From: Chryseobacterium lathyri
Lineage (GTDB): Bacteria > Bacteroidota > Bacteroidia > Flavobacteriales > Weeksellaceae
NCBI RefSeq assembly: GCF_030812195.1
Contig: NZ_JAUSSF010000001.1
Location: 1,426,001 to 1,490,000, forward strand
DNA: 64,000 bases
Reading direction: 5' to 3'
Of this stretch, positions 7,556 through 17,748 are shown in pieces (position 1 is the stretch's first letter; each line of letters starts with the position of its first letter). Both the position numbers and the translations under genes were made by a program. The notes beneath the pieces were generated by a model. That model was given only the letters and a program-made list of their open reading frames with translations, had not been told where the DNA came from and did no database searches.

Positions 7556-10459
7556 CTAAAAGCTCAGATTAACCCTTGCAAAAAGAAATCTTCCATTCAT
7601 CCCGAACTGGGATGTATTTCTGGAGTAAATGAACTGATTCTGATTGGTAAGATCTATAGGAGCAGCATTAACGTAAGTCAAATTACCGGAACTATCCAGA
7701 GCAGGCACTTTCACCGCAGTTGGCCCGTAATTTTTATCCGGATAAATATCAAATAAGTTATTGGCTCCAATGGTCAGCCTGAAACTGTCACTGAATTTGT
7801 ATCCTACCGATAAATCTGTAATTACCTTCCCACCCCAAACAGGATGCTCTGTAGCAACAGCCTGCCCATTGATGATTTCTCCACTTACAATACCATCTCC
7901 ATCAGCATCCATCGTATTCGGATCTGTAACCTCTCCAAAATACACATTTCTCAAAAGCACATTAAACCTGCTAATTTCCAAAGCATTATTAAGAGAAGCT
8001 TTAAATCTTGGCACAGCCTCTTCAAGATAAATCCTACTCGATTCCGAGTAATAACGGTTGACCTGCCCTGCTTTAATCAAAATATCAGAACCATGAATAT
8101 TTCCTATCCTGTTGGTTTTGGATACTGTAACTGCCAAATCCGAGTTCAAAGAAATTCCTTCCGAAAACTTTGCTCTATGAGAAATTACTCCTTCAATACC
8201 TTTAGTCTGGGTATCTATAGCATTGGCAAAGAACGTAGCAGCATTAGCATTAGCTCTATCAAAAGCATCCTGCACAATTCCGAGATCACTTCCCGGCAAA
8301 TGAATTCCTGAAGGTCTTGAAAACTGATCGGTAAGAACCACCCTGTTCTTAATTTTAATATAATACCCATCAACGGTAAAGGTAAGATTGGCTTGCGGAA
8401 TTTTTGCGGTAAACCCTGCAGAATAACTTGTTGATTCTTCCTGTTTCAATTGTGGAATCCCCAGGAGCCTGGCAGCTTCTGAATCATTTGAAAATGTCCC
8501 TACTTCAAATGCTGTCCCTCCTACAAATTGGGTTGCTGTAGCATTGAAATAAATCTGCTGCAAAGAAGGAGCTCTGAATCCGGTGGAATGGGCTGCTCTT
8601 ATATTAATCTGATTGGTCAGTTTATACCGTGTTGCTATTTTATAATTGAAAGTAGAGCCGAAATCTGAATAGTTTTCATACCGCAAAGCAGCACTCAAAA
8701 GCCACTTATCCGTAACATCCAGTTCGGTATCCACATAAGCCGCTACGGAACGTCTTCCTTCATTTAAAGCATTTTCAGGTCTAAAACCGGGGAAAACTTG
8801 TGATCCGCCCGGTCTGGTACTGGTCATGCTTGCAGGCACAAAGGGGTCACCTGGTAACGATTGCGGAGTATAGACTCCAAAAAAATCTGTAGGTTTTAAC
8901 TTAGGATCTGTTGATGGAGTCTGAATTCTTCCATTGATATCATAAAGCGCCCATGACGCCTCTTCTCCGTTTTCTATTTTATACCGTTCAAATCTTGCTT
9001 CACCTCCGAAGGCTACATTAAAACCTTTCAGCCAGTCAAATTTTGTATCGAAATCTGCATTGATCGTATTTTGCATAAAGCTCAATCCTCCTGCATCAAA
9101 TTCTGTTTTACCGGGATAAGCCATGGACGCATTGGCCGTATTCTTAATAGTGTAATCGAAAGTATTCTGTCCAAAGGTATTACTGATGTCATAGTTGACA
9201 TTTCCTAATTTCCCTTTAAATCCGCCTGCAAAAGAAAGGTCAATAACATCAGAGGCTATTTCCGGTAAGAAACCGTTCGGGTATAAGGCCGTAGACGTTC
9301 TGTTTTGATTGGGTCTCCTGAAAAAGCCCGCTGCATTACCATCTCTGTAAGAAATTCCTCCAAAAGCATATCCCTTCACAGATGATGAAAGATCAAATTC
9401 AGAGTTCATAAAAAACTGACCGGACATCAATTTTGACTGTCCTACCCGCATATTAAAATCATCTCTGGTTAATTTCCTGTAAGCCAATTCATTTTCAGTA
9501 ACATTAACCTTCAACAAATTCTGCAATTGTGTGATCGTGTTCGCAGACTGAATGTCTGCCTGCTGCTGTGCTGTAAAGTAACCTACCGAAGGGGCATACT
9601 GATGAATATAATCTATAATCTGCTGGCTATTCGGGGTATTGGTAATGTTTCCAAACAGAGAAGAAATATTAACTCCTTGCTCCAGCGCTCTTTGTTCAAT
9701 GGCATTATAGGCATTAAAAATATCACCGGTTGCCGCCATAGCCCTTCTGGTATCATCTCTGCTTAATAAACTTGCCGTGAAATTGATAAATCCATTAGTC
9801 CCGATTTTAGTCCCGTAATTAAGATCTATCTGGTATTTTCCACCGTCCCATCCTCCATGATGGTCATTAGATCCTTTAGAATTAAAAGCTCCTGCTGTAA
9901 TGGCGGCTGTAAAAGCATTGGTGTTTTTCTTCATAATGACATTAATCACCCCTGCAATGGCATCAGAGCCGTATTGTGCAGAAGCTCCGTCTCTTAGCAC
10001 TTCCAGCCTCTCAATAGCAAATGCAGGAATAGCATTAAGATCGGTGCCTACAGAACCTCTTCCCGGCGAACCGTTGATATTCACCAAAGAAGAGGTATGT
10101 CTCCTTTTTCCATTAAGCAGAACCAATACCTGATCCGGGCCAAGCCCTCTTAGCTGGGCAGGATCCACATGATCCGTCCCATCTGCTACCGTTGTAGAAT
10201 TAGATGTAAAAGAAGGGGCTGCATAATTCAAAATCTGATTAAGATCCATCTGAGGACTTAAAACAGACTGAGAACCAATATTAATAACATCTACCGGCAC
10301 CGGAGTATCGGTAGCAACCCTTGCCTTATTTCGTGAGCCAATAGTGATCTTTACTTCATCCACCTGATTGGTCTTTATGGAATCAGTTTGGGCAGTGGCA
10401 TTTGCTGAAATAAAAAATAATACTCCAAGCAAAGCAATTTTTTGGTAATTTTTATTCAT
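7556..10459 (-). CDS. TonB-dependent outer-membrane receptor
   Basis: 967 residues. Signal peptide to about residue 23 (NATAQ), then a short segment, a plug domain (about residues 45-175, including LNQILNYAAPSF, LRGLGPDQVLVLLNGKRRH and VEVLRDGASAQYGSDAIAGVINV) and a large 22-strand barrel ending in FARVNLSF. No carboxypeptidase-like N-terminal domain and no SusD partner, so it is unlikely to be a glycan importer of the SusCD type. The substrate is unknown. The 249 bases between it and the divergent ggt are AT-rich and presumably hold both promoters. Confidence 0.88.
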   Translation of the reverse strand: MNKNYQKIALLGVLFFISANATAQTDSIKTNQVDEVKITIGSRNKARVATDTPVPVDVINIGSQSVLSPQMDLNQILNYAAPSFTSNSTTVADGTDHVDPAQLRGLGPDQVLVLLNGKRRHTSSLVNINGSPGRGSVGTDLNAIPAFAIERLEVLRDGASAQYGSDAIAGVINVIMKKNTNAFTAAITAGAFNSKGSNDHHGGWDGGKYQIDLNYGTKIGTNGFINFTASLLSRDDTRRAMAATGDIFNAYNAIEQRALEQGVNISSLFGNITNTPNSQQIIDYIHQYAPSVGYFTAQQQADIQSANTITQLQNLLKVNVTENELAYRKLTRDDFNMRVGQSKLMSGQFFMNSEFDLSSSVKGYAFGGISYRDGNAAGFFRRPNQNRTSTALYPNGFLPEIASDVIDLSFAGGFKGKLGNVNYDISNTFGQNTFDYTIKNTANASMAYPGKTEFDAGGLSFMQNTINADFDTKFDWLKGFNVAFGGEARFERYKIENGEEASWALYDINGRIQTPSTDPKLKPTDFFGVYTPQSLPGDPFVPASMTSTRPGGSQVFPGFRPENALNEGRRSVAAYVDTELDVTDKWLLSAALRYENYSDFGSTFNYKIATRYKLTNQINIRAAHSTGFRAPSLQQIYFNATATQFVGGTAFEVGTFSNDSEAARLLGIPQLKQEESTSYSAGFTAKIPQANLTFTVDGYYIKIKNRVVLTDQFSRPSGIHLPGSDLGIVQDAFDRANANAATFFANAIDTQTKGIEGVISHRAKFSEGISLNSDLAVTVSKTNRIGNIHGSDILIKAGQVNRYYSESSRIYLEEAVPRFKASLNNALEISRFNVLLRNVYFGEVTDPNTMDADGDGIVSGEIINGQAVATEHPVWGGKVITDLSVGYKFSDSFRLTIGANNLFDIYPDKNYGPTAVKVPALDSSGNLTYVNAAPIDLTNQNQFIYSRNTSQFGMNGRFLFARVNLSF

Positions 10460-10684
10460 ATGTATTTTTTAAGTGGCAATTTATCTTATAAAAATACATT
10501 AAAAACAACAAAATAAAGATTTCTTTAAAAAATAATTAAAAAAATAACAATATTTAAATAAATTAAATCAAAACAATTGATTTTTTACATATCAAATATA
10601 CAATTCGTAAAATAGTTTACTTCCTATTGGGCTGATCTAATGATAAACACCCATTAAAGAAAGGTCAGTTTCTTTAAAATTATC

Positions 10685-10692
10685 TACTTTTG
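10685..10692 (+). promoter_or_regulatory. Probable -7 element of ggt
   Basis: TACTTTTG matches the Bacteroidota consensus TAnnTTTG, 17 bases before the ggt start codon. No good -33 TTTG is present at the standard distance. Confidence 0.4.
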
Positions 10693-10708
10693 TCTTAAAC
10701 ATAATCTT

Positions 10709-12397
10709 ATGAAGCGAATATTTCTTGCTGCCTTATTTATGGCATTTAATTTTTCATCTGCTCAGTTTACCGATTTCAATATTATAAAGGAGGTAAAAGT
10801 AAAGAATAAGGGTGTAGTGGTTTCTGCACACCCTCTTGCCAGCGAAGCAGGAGCTGAAGTGATGAAGATGGGCGGAAATGCTTACGATGCGGTTGTAGCT
10901 ACTCAATACGCTCTTGCCGTAGTTTATCCTCAGGCCGGAAACATCGGTGGTGGCGGATTTTTAGTAGGTGTTAAAAATAATGGTGAAAAATTTACCCTGG
11001 ATTATAGAGAAACAGCTCCGAAAAAAGCGTCTAAGGACATGTACGTTGATAAAAACGGAAAGGCGGATACAGATCTTTCCCAATACGGAAGACTGGCAGT
11101 AGGGGTACCGGGAAGTATCTCCGGATTTTTTGCGACCTTAAAATACTGTAAGCTTCCTATGGATAAAATCATTCAGCCTGCTATTGATCTCGCGGAAAAA
11201 GGATTTGCCATTACAGAAATGGAGGCCAATATGCTGAATACTCACAAAGAAAATTTCCAGAAACATAACAAATCCTCTATTGCTTTTGTAAAAGATACTC
11301 CCTGGAAAGCCGGTGATATTTTAGTTCAGAAAGAACTGGCTGCAACACTGAAATTAATTCAGAAACAAGGTGAAAAAGGATTTTATGAAGGTAAAACAGC
11401 CGAGCTTATGGTTTCCGAAATGAAAAAAGGCAACGGAATTATTACTTTGGAAGATCTCAAAAATTATAAAACGGCAGAAAGAAAGCCTTTGGAATTCGAT
11501 TATAAAGGAACCCGCGTGGTTACCATGCCACTTCCTTCCAGCGGTGGTGTATTGCTTGCCCAAATGCTGACTATGGCCGGATACGAAAATCTGGAAAAGT
11601 ACCAACAAAATTCAACGGAAGCTGTACAGATCATGACAGAAGCGGAAAGAAGAGCTTTTGCAGACAGAGCAGAATATATGGGCGATCCGGATTTCATTGA
11701 GGACAAAACCCCTTATCTGACTTCTGATACATATTTAAAAAACAGATGGAAAAGCTTCAGCTTCAGTAAAGCTACACCAAGCTCAGAAGTTGGAAAAATC
11801 ATCAGTCAGCCAAAAGAATCCACCCAGACTACCCATATTTCTGTTATAGATAAAGACGGAAACGCCGCTTCTGTAACGACCACACTTAACGGATATTACG
11901 GAAGTAAGGTGGTGGTTTCAGGTGCAGGTTTCTTTTTAAATAACGAAATGGATGATTTCTCTATTAAACCAGGGGTTCCAAATATGTTCGGAGCCGTAGG
12001 CGGAGAGGCTAATTCTATACAGCCCAATAAAAGAATGCTTTCCTCTATGACTCCTACTATCCTGCTCAAAAATGGAAAACCATATATGGTGGTGGGAACA
12101 CCAGGCGGAACAACAATTCCTACTTCAGTTTATCAGTCTATCGTTAATGTGGTAGATTTTAAACTGAATGCCAATATTTCCGTAAATGCGCCGAAATTCC
12201 ATCATCAGTGGCTTCCTGAAAAAATTACGGTAGAAAATAATTTCCCTGAAAGTACGATTGCAGCGCTTAAAAGTAAAAATTACGTGATTGAAAAAATAAA
12301 ATACATCGGAAAAACAGAACTGATTCTGATGGACGATAATGGAAACATCCATGCTGTGGCAGACGGTCGCGGGGATGATTCTGTTGCGGTAGAATAA
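10709..12397 (+). CDS. ggt: Gamma-glutamyltransferase
   Basis: 562 residues, the usual size. Signal peptide to about residue 19 (SSAQ), so periplasmic or exported. The proenzyme cleaves itself before the nucleophile Thr374 in QTTHISVID. Other family marks: DYRETAP (carboxylate-binding Arg100), GNIGGGGFL, PLPSSGG, and the small-subunit GTPGGTTIPTSVYQ. It hydrolyses glutathione and gamma-glutamyl compounds and transfers the glutamyl group. Stand-alone gene, with a long palindrome acting as terminator downstream. Confidence 0.93.
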   Translation: MKRIFLAALFMAFNFSSAQFTDFNIIKEVKVKNKGVVVSAHPLASEAGAEVMKMGGNAYDAVVATQYALAVVYPQAGNIGGGGFLVGVKNNGEKFTLDYRETAPKKASKDMYVDKNGKADTDLSQYGRLAVGVPGSISGFFATLKYCKLPMDKIIQPAIDLAEKGFAITEMEANMLNTHKENFQKHNKSSIAFVKDTPWKAGDILVQKELAATLKLIQKQGEKGFYEGKTAELMVSEMKKGNGIITLEDLKNYKTAERKPLEFDYKGTRVVTMPLPSSGGVLLAQMLTMAGYENLEKYQQNSTEAVQIMTEAERRAFADRAEYMGDPDFIEDKTPYLTSDTYLKNRWKSFSFSKATPSSEVGKIISQPKESTQTTHISVIDKDGNAASVTTTLNGYYGSKVVVSGAGFFLNNEMDDFSIKPGVPNMFGAVGGEANSIQPNKRMLSSMTPTILLKNGKPYMVVGTPGGTTIPTSVYQSIVNVVDFKLNANISVNAPKFHHQWLPEKITVENNFPESTIAALKSKNYVIEKIKYIGKTELILMDDNGNIHAVADGRGDDSVAVE

Positions 12398-12416
12398 TTT
12401 TGTAATAATATTATAG

Positions 12417-12490
12417 ATGTTTCGACTCCGCTCAGCATGACACAGTTTGCATTAATGTTGTCATGCTGAGCAGAGTCGAAGCATTTTTAT
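12417..12490. repeat. Dispersed palindrome (REP-like), copy 1; likely terminator
   Basis: Two 25-base arms (12418-12442 and 12460-12484) are reverse complements with a single mismatch, around a 17-base loop. The core is TTCGACTCCGCTCAGC. T residues follow the right arm, so it can terminate ggt. A second, diverged copy lies at 46366-46446, in another intergenic space, which marks it as a repeated element. Confidence 0.75.
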
Positions 12491-12636
12491 AAAAAATGAC
12501 TTTAAAAGTTTTAGAATCTCAATCTTGTCTTTCCTTCTCATTTACCCTTCTCTTAAAATTATTAATTTACTGACTTTCGTCATGTTTTAAGATAAAAATT
12601 CTTAATTTTCCGCGTTCAAAATCTAAAAAAAATCCT

Positions 12637-13917
12637 TTGAAAGCTAAAAAATTCTATCAGCAGCTTTATTTTCAGGTCATTATCGCGATAGCAGCAGGTA
12701 TACTTCTGGGAAGATTCTATCCTGAGCTGGGTGAAAAAATGAAACCACTCGGTGACGGATTTATCAAACTGGTAAAAATGATCATTGCTCCGGTAATCTT
12801 CATTACCCTTACTTTAGGGATTGCTCATATGACTGATCTCAAAAAAGTCGGACGTATTGCGGTAAAGGCAATGATTTATTTCTTTACATTTTCAACCTTA
12901 GCCCTGATTATCGGATTGATTGTAGGAAATATTTTACAGCCCGGACATGGCTTAAATATCGATCCTGCTACTCTATCAGGCGATGTTTCGCAATATCAGC
13001 AGAAAGCTCACGACACTACCCTGACAGGCTTCATCATGAATATCATTCCTGAAACGCTTTTCAGTCCGTTGGTAGGAGAAAATATACTTCAGGTTCTTCT
13101 GGTAGCTATTCTAATGGGTGTCGCCTTGGTTCTGACTAAAGAAAAAAGTCGGAAAGTAACTGATTTCCTACAGGATCTTTCTACTCCAGTTTTTAAAATT
13201 GTTCATATGCTGATGAAGCTGGCCCCAATCGGTGCTTTCGGTGCTATGGCATTTACAATTGGAAAATATGGCCTTCATTCTGTCCTGAACCTAATATTTT
13301 TAGTAGGAACCTTTTATATTACATCTATTCTTTTCGTTGTCATTATTTTGGGAGCAGTGGCCAGGTATAATGGATTCAGTATTTTCAAGCTGATGTTCTA
13401 CCTTAAAGAGGAACTACTGTTGGTTTTAGGAACCAGTTCTTCTGAATCAGCACTTCCCGGAATTATGGAAAAACTGGAAAAAGCAGGCTGTTCAAGGGCG
13501 ATCGTAGGACTTGTAGTGCCTACAGGATATTCTTTCAATCTGGACGGAACAAACATTTATATGACCCTGGCTTCTCTATTTATAGCCCAGGCTCTGAATA
13601 TTCATCTTCCGTTGGAAAAACAGCTGATACTGCTTTTGGTAGCGATGTTAAGTTCAAAAGGTGCCGCAGGTGTTACTGGGGCAGGATTTGTGACATTGGC
13701 AGCAACACTGGCTGTAGTTCCAGAAATACCAATTGCAGGAATGACTCTTATTCTGGGAATCGATAAATTCATGAGTGAATGCAGGGCTTTAACGAATGTG
13801 GTTGGAAATTCTGTAGCTACGGTAGTTGTGGCAAACTGGGAGAAGCAACTAGATAAAACCCAGCTGCAGTATTGCCTGAATCATCCGAATGAAATTGAAA
13901 AAAAACTGGAGGTCTGA
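12637..13917 (+). CDS. Dicarboxylate/amino acid:cation symporter (DctA/GltP family)
   Basis: 426 residues, DAACS family, eight transmembrane helices plus two re-entrant loops. Marks: the serine-rich hairpin [15 protein letters not shown] (about residue 267), [17 protein letters not shown], and [14 protein letters not shown], with the substrate-binding region [19 protein letters not shown]. It imports C4-dicarboxylates or glutamate with H+ or Na+. The start is taken as TTG because this gives the usual N-terminus [15 protein letters not shown]; the first ATG (12739) would remove the first helix. No neighbour tells the substrate. Confidence 0.88.
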   Translation: MKAKKFYQQLYFQVIIAIAAGILLGRFYPELGEKMKPLGDGFIKLVKMIIAPVIFITLTLGIAHMTDLKKVGRIAVKAMIYFFTFSTLALIIGLIVGNILQPGHGLNIDPATLSGDVSQYQQKAHDTTLTGFIMNIIPETLFSPLVGENILQVLLVAILMGVALVLTKEKSRKVTDFLQDLSTPVFKIVHMLMKLAPIGAFGAMAFTIGKYGLHSVLNLIFLVGTFYITSILFVVIILGAVARYNGFSIFKLMFYLKEELLLVLGTSSSESALPGIMEKLEKAGCSRAIVGLVVPTGYSFNLDGTNIYMTLASLFIAQALNIHLPLEKQLILLLVAMLSSKGAAGVTGAGFVTLAATLAVVPEIPIAGMTLILGIDKFMSECRALTNVVGNSVATVVVANWEKQLDKTQLQYCLNHPNEIEKKLEV

Positions 13918-13987
13918 TTTTAAGTAATTAATCTTCTTATTCTTTTAAGGTTATTTCACAGACTTGCTCTTCTCTATAACTGAATAA

Positions 13988-14839
13988 TTAAATCAAAATA
14001 TTCAGGCTGGCTGGTAAAACTTTCACGTGAATAGGTGATTTTATCTTATTAAACTCACCATCAAGGTGCCAGTTTTTGGTGGTTACTTTAAATGAAATTT
14101 CCGAAACAGGAAGATATGTTACATACTCATCATCTTTCAGCCTTTTGGTAAACATCCTGAAGGCAAAAAGAGCAGAATAGGTCAGTGGGAATTTTTTCAC
14201 CAGCACCATATCTACCAATCCATCACTTTTACTTGCTTTGGGAGCAATATAAGCATTGTTTCCAAACTGTCGTGTATTGGCTATATTCAGCATCAGGTAT
14301 TTCCCATTGTACTGCTGATAGGCTTCATCAAAGAATTTAACCTTAATAGGTCTATAATTGAAAAATGTCTTCAGGGATACTTTGATATAGTTTTTGAATC
14401 CGCGATTGGTTTTTTCGAATTCTTTCACCACTTTTCCGTCAAAACCGGTTCCCGAAACATTGATAGACAGTCTGTCATTAACGGTAAAGGTATCGATCTT
14501 TCTGGATGCTCTGGTTTTAATTTTTTCTAAAAGCTCATCAAGATTTTTGCTGAATTTAGTCTCATTGGAAAAGCCGTTACCAGATCCGGCTGGAAAAATT
14601 GCAAGAATCTTATCTGTATTAATAAGATTTCTTGCCACGGTGGAGATTGTTCCGTCTCCTCCAATGGCTACAAAAATATCAATATGATCAAAATTTGCCC
14701 TGATAAAATCATCTGTCGCCGGAATAGATTCGGAGATGTAATATAAAGGGTTCTCTACCTTCTTTTCAAGTTCGTCAAGAAACGGCTGATAATTTTTTTT
14801 GGCCGAAAAGGGATTAATGATAAAAGCTACTTTTTCCAT
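13988..14839 (-). CDS. Diacylglycerol kinase family lipid kinase
   Basis: 283 residues from the start at 14839 (MEKVAFIINPFSAKK). A longer frame to 14878 would run into the upstream terminator hairpin. The nucleotide-binding motif AIGGDGTISTVARNL and the substrate loop FPAGSGNGF are those of the DgkB/YegS family, which phosphorylate diacylglycerol or related lipids at the membrane. LDGEF near the C-terminus is also typical. A TATTTTTG box (14845-14852, minus strand) lies almost at the start codon, so the leader would be very short. Confidence 0.85.
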   Translation of the reverse strand: MEKVAFIINPFSAKKNYQPFLDELEKKVENPLYYISESIPATDDFIRANFDHIDIFVAIGGDGTISTVARNLINTDKILAIFPAGSGNGFSNETKFSKNLDELLEKIKTRASRKIDTFTVNDRLSINVSGTGFDGKVVKEFEKTNRGFKNYIKVSLKTFFNYRPIKVKFFDEAYQQYNGKYLMLNIANTRQFGNNAYIAPKASKSDGLVDMVLVKKFPLTYSALFAFRMFTKRLKDDEYVTYLPVSEISFKVTTKNWHLDGEFNKIKSPIHVKVLPASLNILI

Positions 14840-14855
14840 TACCGCAAAAATAGAA

Positions 14856-14879
14856 AATGCTTCCAGATCCGGAAGCATT
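14856..14879 (-). terminator. Terminator after the DUF3298 lipoprotein gene
   Basis: Perfect 9-bp stem 14856-14864/14871-14879 with a 6-base loop and a short T tail on the minus strand, 3 bases beyond the stop of the upstream gene. Confidence 0.7.
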
Positions 14880-14882
14880 AAT

Positions 14883-15707
14883 TTACTTTATTTTCATTCT
14901 TTCTTTGAATTCTGCATTCAGTGTTCCTTTCAGCTCTTCCCAGGACACAGGAATGACGATATCTCCGGCTGCAAACGCAGTAATTTCATATGGACTGTAA
15001 TGGAAATAAAGGTTTTTCTGATCAAAGTAGAAATTATCTGTTGCAGGAATAACTTCTACCAGCAGCATGTCAGAATTCTTCACTTCTCCTTCATTGTCTG
15101 TTGTCCCGCTATGTACTTTATTAATATTCTTCATCAATATAGCTTCAAGCTGGGCTTTCGGCATTGAAGTAATATCTTTAAGTTCCAGTTTTTTATTGCT
15201 TTTAAGGTCGAAAATCCTTTCTGAAAATCCGTAATTATCATGAGCACCCCCTTCATAGGAACTCCATACATATCCAATATGCATATAATCATTATCAGTT
15301 GAAACCAAGTTCATATGGGTATTTGTATACCATTTCTGGGCGTAGGAAATATCTGAAAGCCAGTCTTTACTGTCACTTTTTACAGAATTGAAATATTTGT
15401 TTTTCTCATTATCCAGAAAAGCCTGCAATCCTTTTTTAGAGAAATCCCTGATTCCCTTATTTTGAAAATAGATACTGTCCAGCAATTGTTTGTCTTTCAG
15501 CGTTGGAAAAACGAGCAGTTTAGAGGCGAAGGCTATGGTTAATGAATCTGCAATCTTTGAGGAGTCACTCACTTTCACGGAATCTACGATGAACTTTTCC
15601 GGTTGGGAAGCTTCTGTTTTATCAGGTAATGTTGTGTTTTCTCCTTTTTTACAGGCTGAAAAAGCGAGAAGGGAAGAAACTGCCAGAATGGCAATGGTGT
15701 TTTTCAT
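14883..15707 (-). CDS. DUF3298 (RsiV-like) lipoprotein
   Basis: 274 residues from the ATG at 15707, which gives a proper lipoprotein signal (LLAFSAC, Cys18). The C-terminal half has the DUF4163/DUF3298 pattern: HIGYVWSSYEGGAHDNYG, then FDLKSNKKLELKDI and the late NFYFDQKNLYFHYSPYEITAFAAGDI. In RsiV this domain binds lysozyme; in most Bacteroidota members the role is unknown. The anchor and domain place it in the periplasm or on the cell surface. Own terminator at both sides. Confidence 0.8.
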   Translation of the reverse strand: MKNTIAILAVSSLLAFSACKKGENTTLPDKTEASQPEKFIVDSVKVSDSSKIADSLTIAFASKLLVFPTLKDKQLLDSIYFQNKGIRDFSKKGLQAFLDNEKNKYFNSVKSDSKDWLSDISYAQKWYTNTHMNLVSTDNDYMHIGYVWSSYEGGAHDNYGFSERIFDLKSNKKLELKDITSMPKAQLEAILMKNINKVHSGTTDNEGEVKNSDMLLVEVIPATDNFYFDQKNLYFHYSPYEITAFAAGDIVIPVSWEELKGTLNAEFKERMKIK

Positions 15708-15732
15708 AATTATATCTTTTGGATGTGAATGC

Positions 15733-15760
15733 AAAAACCATTCAAAAATGAATGGTTTTG
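15733..15760 (-). terminator. Terminator between the DUF3857 and RsiV-like genes
   Basis: 11-bp stem 15734-15744/15749-15759 with loop AAAA. On the minus strand, T residues follow. It lies about 50 bases beyond the stop at 15809. Confidence 0.55.
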
Positions 15761-15808
15761 TAAAATTATTTTTATTTGATCTAATAATCGGTCTGAAGAA
15801 ATGTTCTT

Positions 15809-17746
15809 CTATGATTTTTTGATCAGGCTTATCACTTGGTTCTCACTTTTTGAGGCGGTTCCCCAAATCTGTTTGAATGCAGGATAATATTCTTTAGGAT
15901 AATCCGGACTTGCAATTTTTGTAGTGGAGATTATTTCAAGCTTATTACCCTTCTGCTCTGCAATATAGCTGTATTCAATTTCTTTATCTTCTGTAACTAT
16001 CTTTTTACTTTTAGGCATTGCTTCTATGACATAGCCTTCCGGTATTTCCAGGATTACTTTCTTCACTTTAGTAATTGAAGAGATAAAATCAATTGGATAT
16101 TTTCTTTCCTCGGCCTGGTCAAATTCATTAGAATTTTTGCTCAAAAAAAGCATTGGATTGATGATCATCTTCTTCCCTATCTTATCGATCAGGTTGTCTG
16201 AGGAGAATTTCATTGTGCTTTCAAAATCCCCGTTTTCGAGAGTTTTGGTATCAATTCCAACAAAATCTATTGAGAAGTTTTCTTTATACTGCTTTTTATA
16301 TTTTTCAGCATTTTCGTCATAGCTTTCCTTGGCAAACATAGCATATGAACCGGTATCCTTGTCGGAATATGTCCCGGAAATACTGCCGTCTTCATTTATT
16401 TTTGCTTCTGCAGTAAGGTAATTGAAGCTTGTAGTGGTATTTCCCATCTGCATCAGCAGTGCTTTATCTTTCGCCATGAGAACCCCATACTGATTCCAGT
16501 CTCTTGGAGGAAGATTATTCATAGACGACTGTTTTGAAGTGGCATCATAGAGATTAAGACCGTCTTTTATTTTAACAGTTGCAATAACAAAATTCATCCC
16601 GACTATGCTGGGGGAAGTCAGATTGATCAAACCGTTGTCTACGGTGGAAATAACAAGAGGATCTGCTTTCAGTCCTGCTTCTCTAAGCATCATGACAAGC
16701 AAAAGGTTTATTTCTGCAGCATTTCCGGTTTTGGTTTCTATCAGTTTCTTTATTCCGTCTTCCGTATAAATTCCTCTGTCTTTATTCCAGGTGAATGTAT
16801 TTTTTACATAATTAAAAATAGCATCGGCTTTTTCAGTATCGGAATTTAGACCTGAAATAATTGAGGCCACATTTTCTTTAACCAGTTTCGTTTTTTTCAG
16901 CTCTTCACCAAAATCTTCGTCTTTATACAGCTTCTCTTTGATTTCTTCCCACGACGAGGAGTGCATTTTCAGTTCTCTAAAATTAGTGGAATGAAGTTCC
17001 GCACTTACTTTTGTACGGTAATTCCTGTCATTTTTAACAAACTTCTCAGTTTTGAATCCTTTCAGATTTTCATACCCGAATCTATAGGTTTTAAAAGGCA
17101 TTCCGTACATTGTCTTTTCTTCCACTATTCTATATTTTGGAGACAATGAACCTGTATAATTTACATTATAAGCTATATGTGAAGGACTGTCCAGAATATA
17201 TTCCGTATACAGAGAAGGAGCATCAGACTCTATTACAATCTGCGGAACTGAATATAAAAATGGTGACAAAACTTCATACTGATATTCTATAACCGATCCG
17301 TTTTTCACATTGGGAAAAGCAAATTTCGTAATGGTTGTATATTTGCTTTCCTTGCTCTTGTATTTTGAACTTTTATCTACTTTCGTAGCAGCTGCAGTTC
17401 CGTTTTCCAGGTTATATACAAAAGCTTTCATTTTGTTTAAAATCTCTTCATAGCCACCAGTACTTTTGTGTAGCGGAATTTCAAGGTTCAACCAATCTTC
17501 GGCTTTATCTTTATCATAGATCTTCACTCTGTAAAAAACCTTTTTCCTAAGATCTCCTGTAGAGGTATCAATATCAAAATGTACTGATTTATATAAAATT
17601 TCTGCCGGTGCATTTTCATCCAGCGTTGATTTTGTTTTGGACAGATCGGCATTGTCGAATTTCGGAGGATTAAGAAACTCATGCTTCTGCCCGTTTATGT
17701 GAATCAAAGTTCCGAAGCAAAACGCTGTTAGTATTATTTTTTTCAT
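15809..17746 (-). CDS. DUF3857 protein with degenerate transglutaminase domain
   Basis: 645 residues. Signal peptide to about residue 19, a DUF3857 beta domain (about residues 60-230) and a transglutaminase-like domain (about 280-400). The active site is lost. Where the paralogue next door has YGDCKGL, this protein reads TGNAAEI, and the His of GGNHAIL is replaced (VGMNFVI). It is probably a binding or structural protein exported to the periplasm. It starts 2 bases after the stop of the active paralogue, so the two are translated together. Function of the pair is unknown. Confidence 0.8.
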   Translation of the reverse strand: MKKIILTAFCFGTLIHINGQKHEFLNPPKFDNADLSKTKSTLDENAPAEILYKSVHFDIDTSTGDLRKKVFYRVKIYDKDKAEDWLNLEIPLHKSTGGYEEILNKMKAFVYNLENGTAAATKVDKSSKYKSKESKYTTITKFAFPNVKNGSVIEYQYEVLSPFLYSVPQIVIESDAPSLYTEYILDSPSHIAYNVNYTGSLSPKYRIVEEKTMYGMPFKTYRFGYENLKGFKTEKFVKNDRNYRTKVSAELHSTNFRELKMHSSSWEEIKEKLYKDEDFGEELKKTKLVKENVASIISGLNSDTEKADAIFNYVKNTFTWNKDRGIYTEDGIKKLIETKTGNAAEINLLLVMMLREAGLKADPLVISTVDNGLINLTSPSIVGMNFVIATVKIKDGLNLYDATSKQSSMNNLPPRDWNQYGVLMAKDKALLMQMGNTTTSFNYLTAEAKINEDGSISGTYSDKDTGSYAMFAKESYDENAEKYKKQYKENFSIDFVGIDTKTLENGDFESTMKFSSDNLIDKIGKKMIINPMLFLSKNSNEFDQAEERKYPIDFISSITKVKKVILEIPEGYVIEAMPKSKKIVTEDKEIEYSYIAEQKGNKLEIISTTKIASPDYPKEYYPAFKQIWGTASKSENQVISLIKKS

Positions 17747-17748
17747 GG

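Noticed and set aside
7844-8311. Long plus-strand frames opposite the TonB receptor gene
   Set aside because: The 967-residue receptor frame has signal peptide, plug and barrel end; the opposing frames have no pattern.
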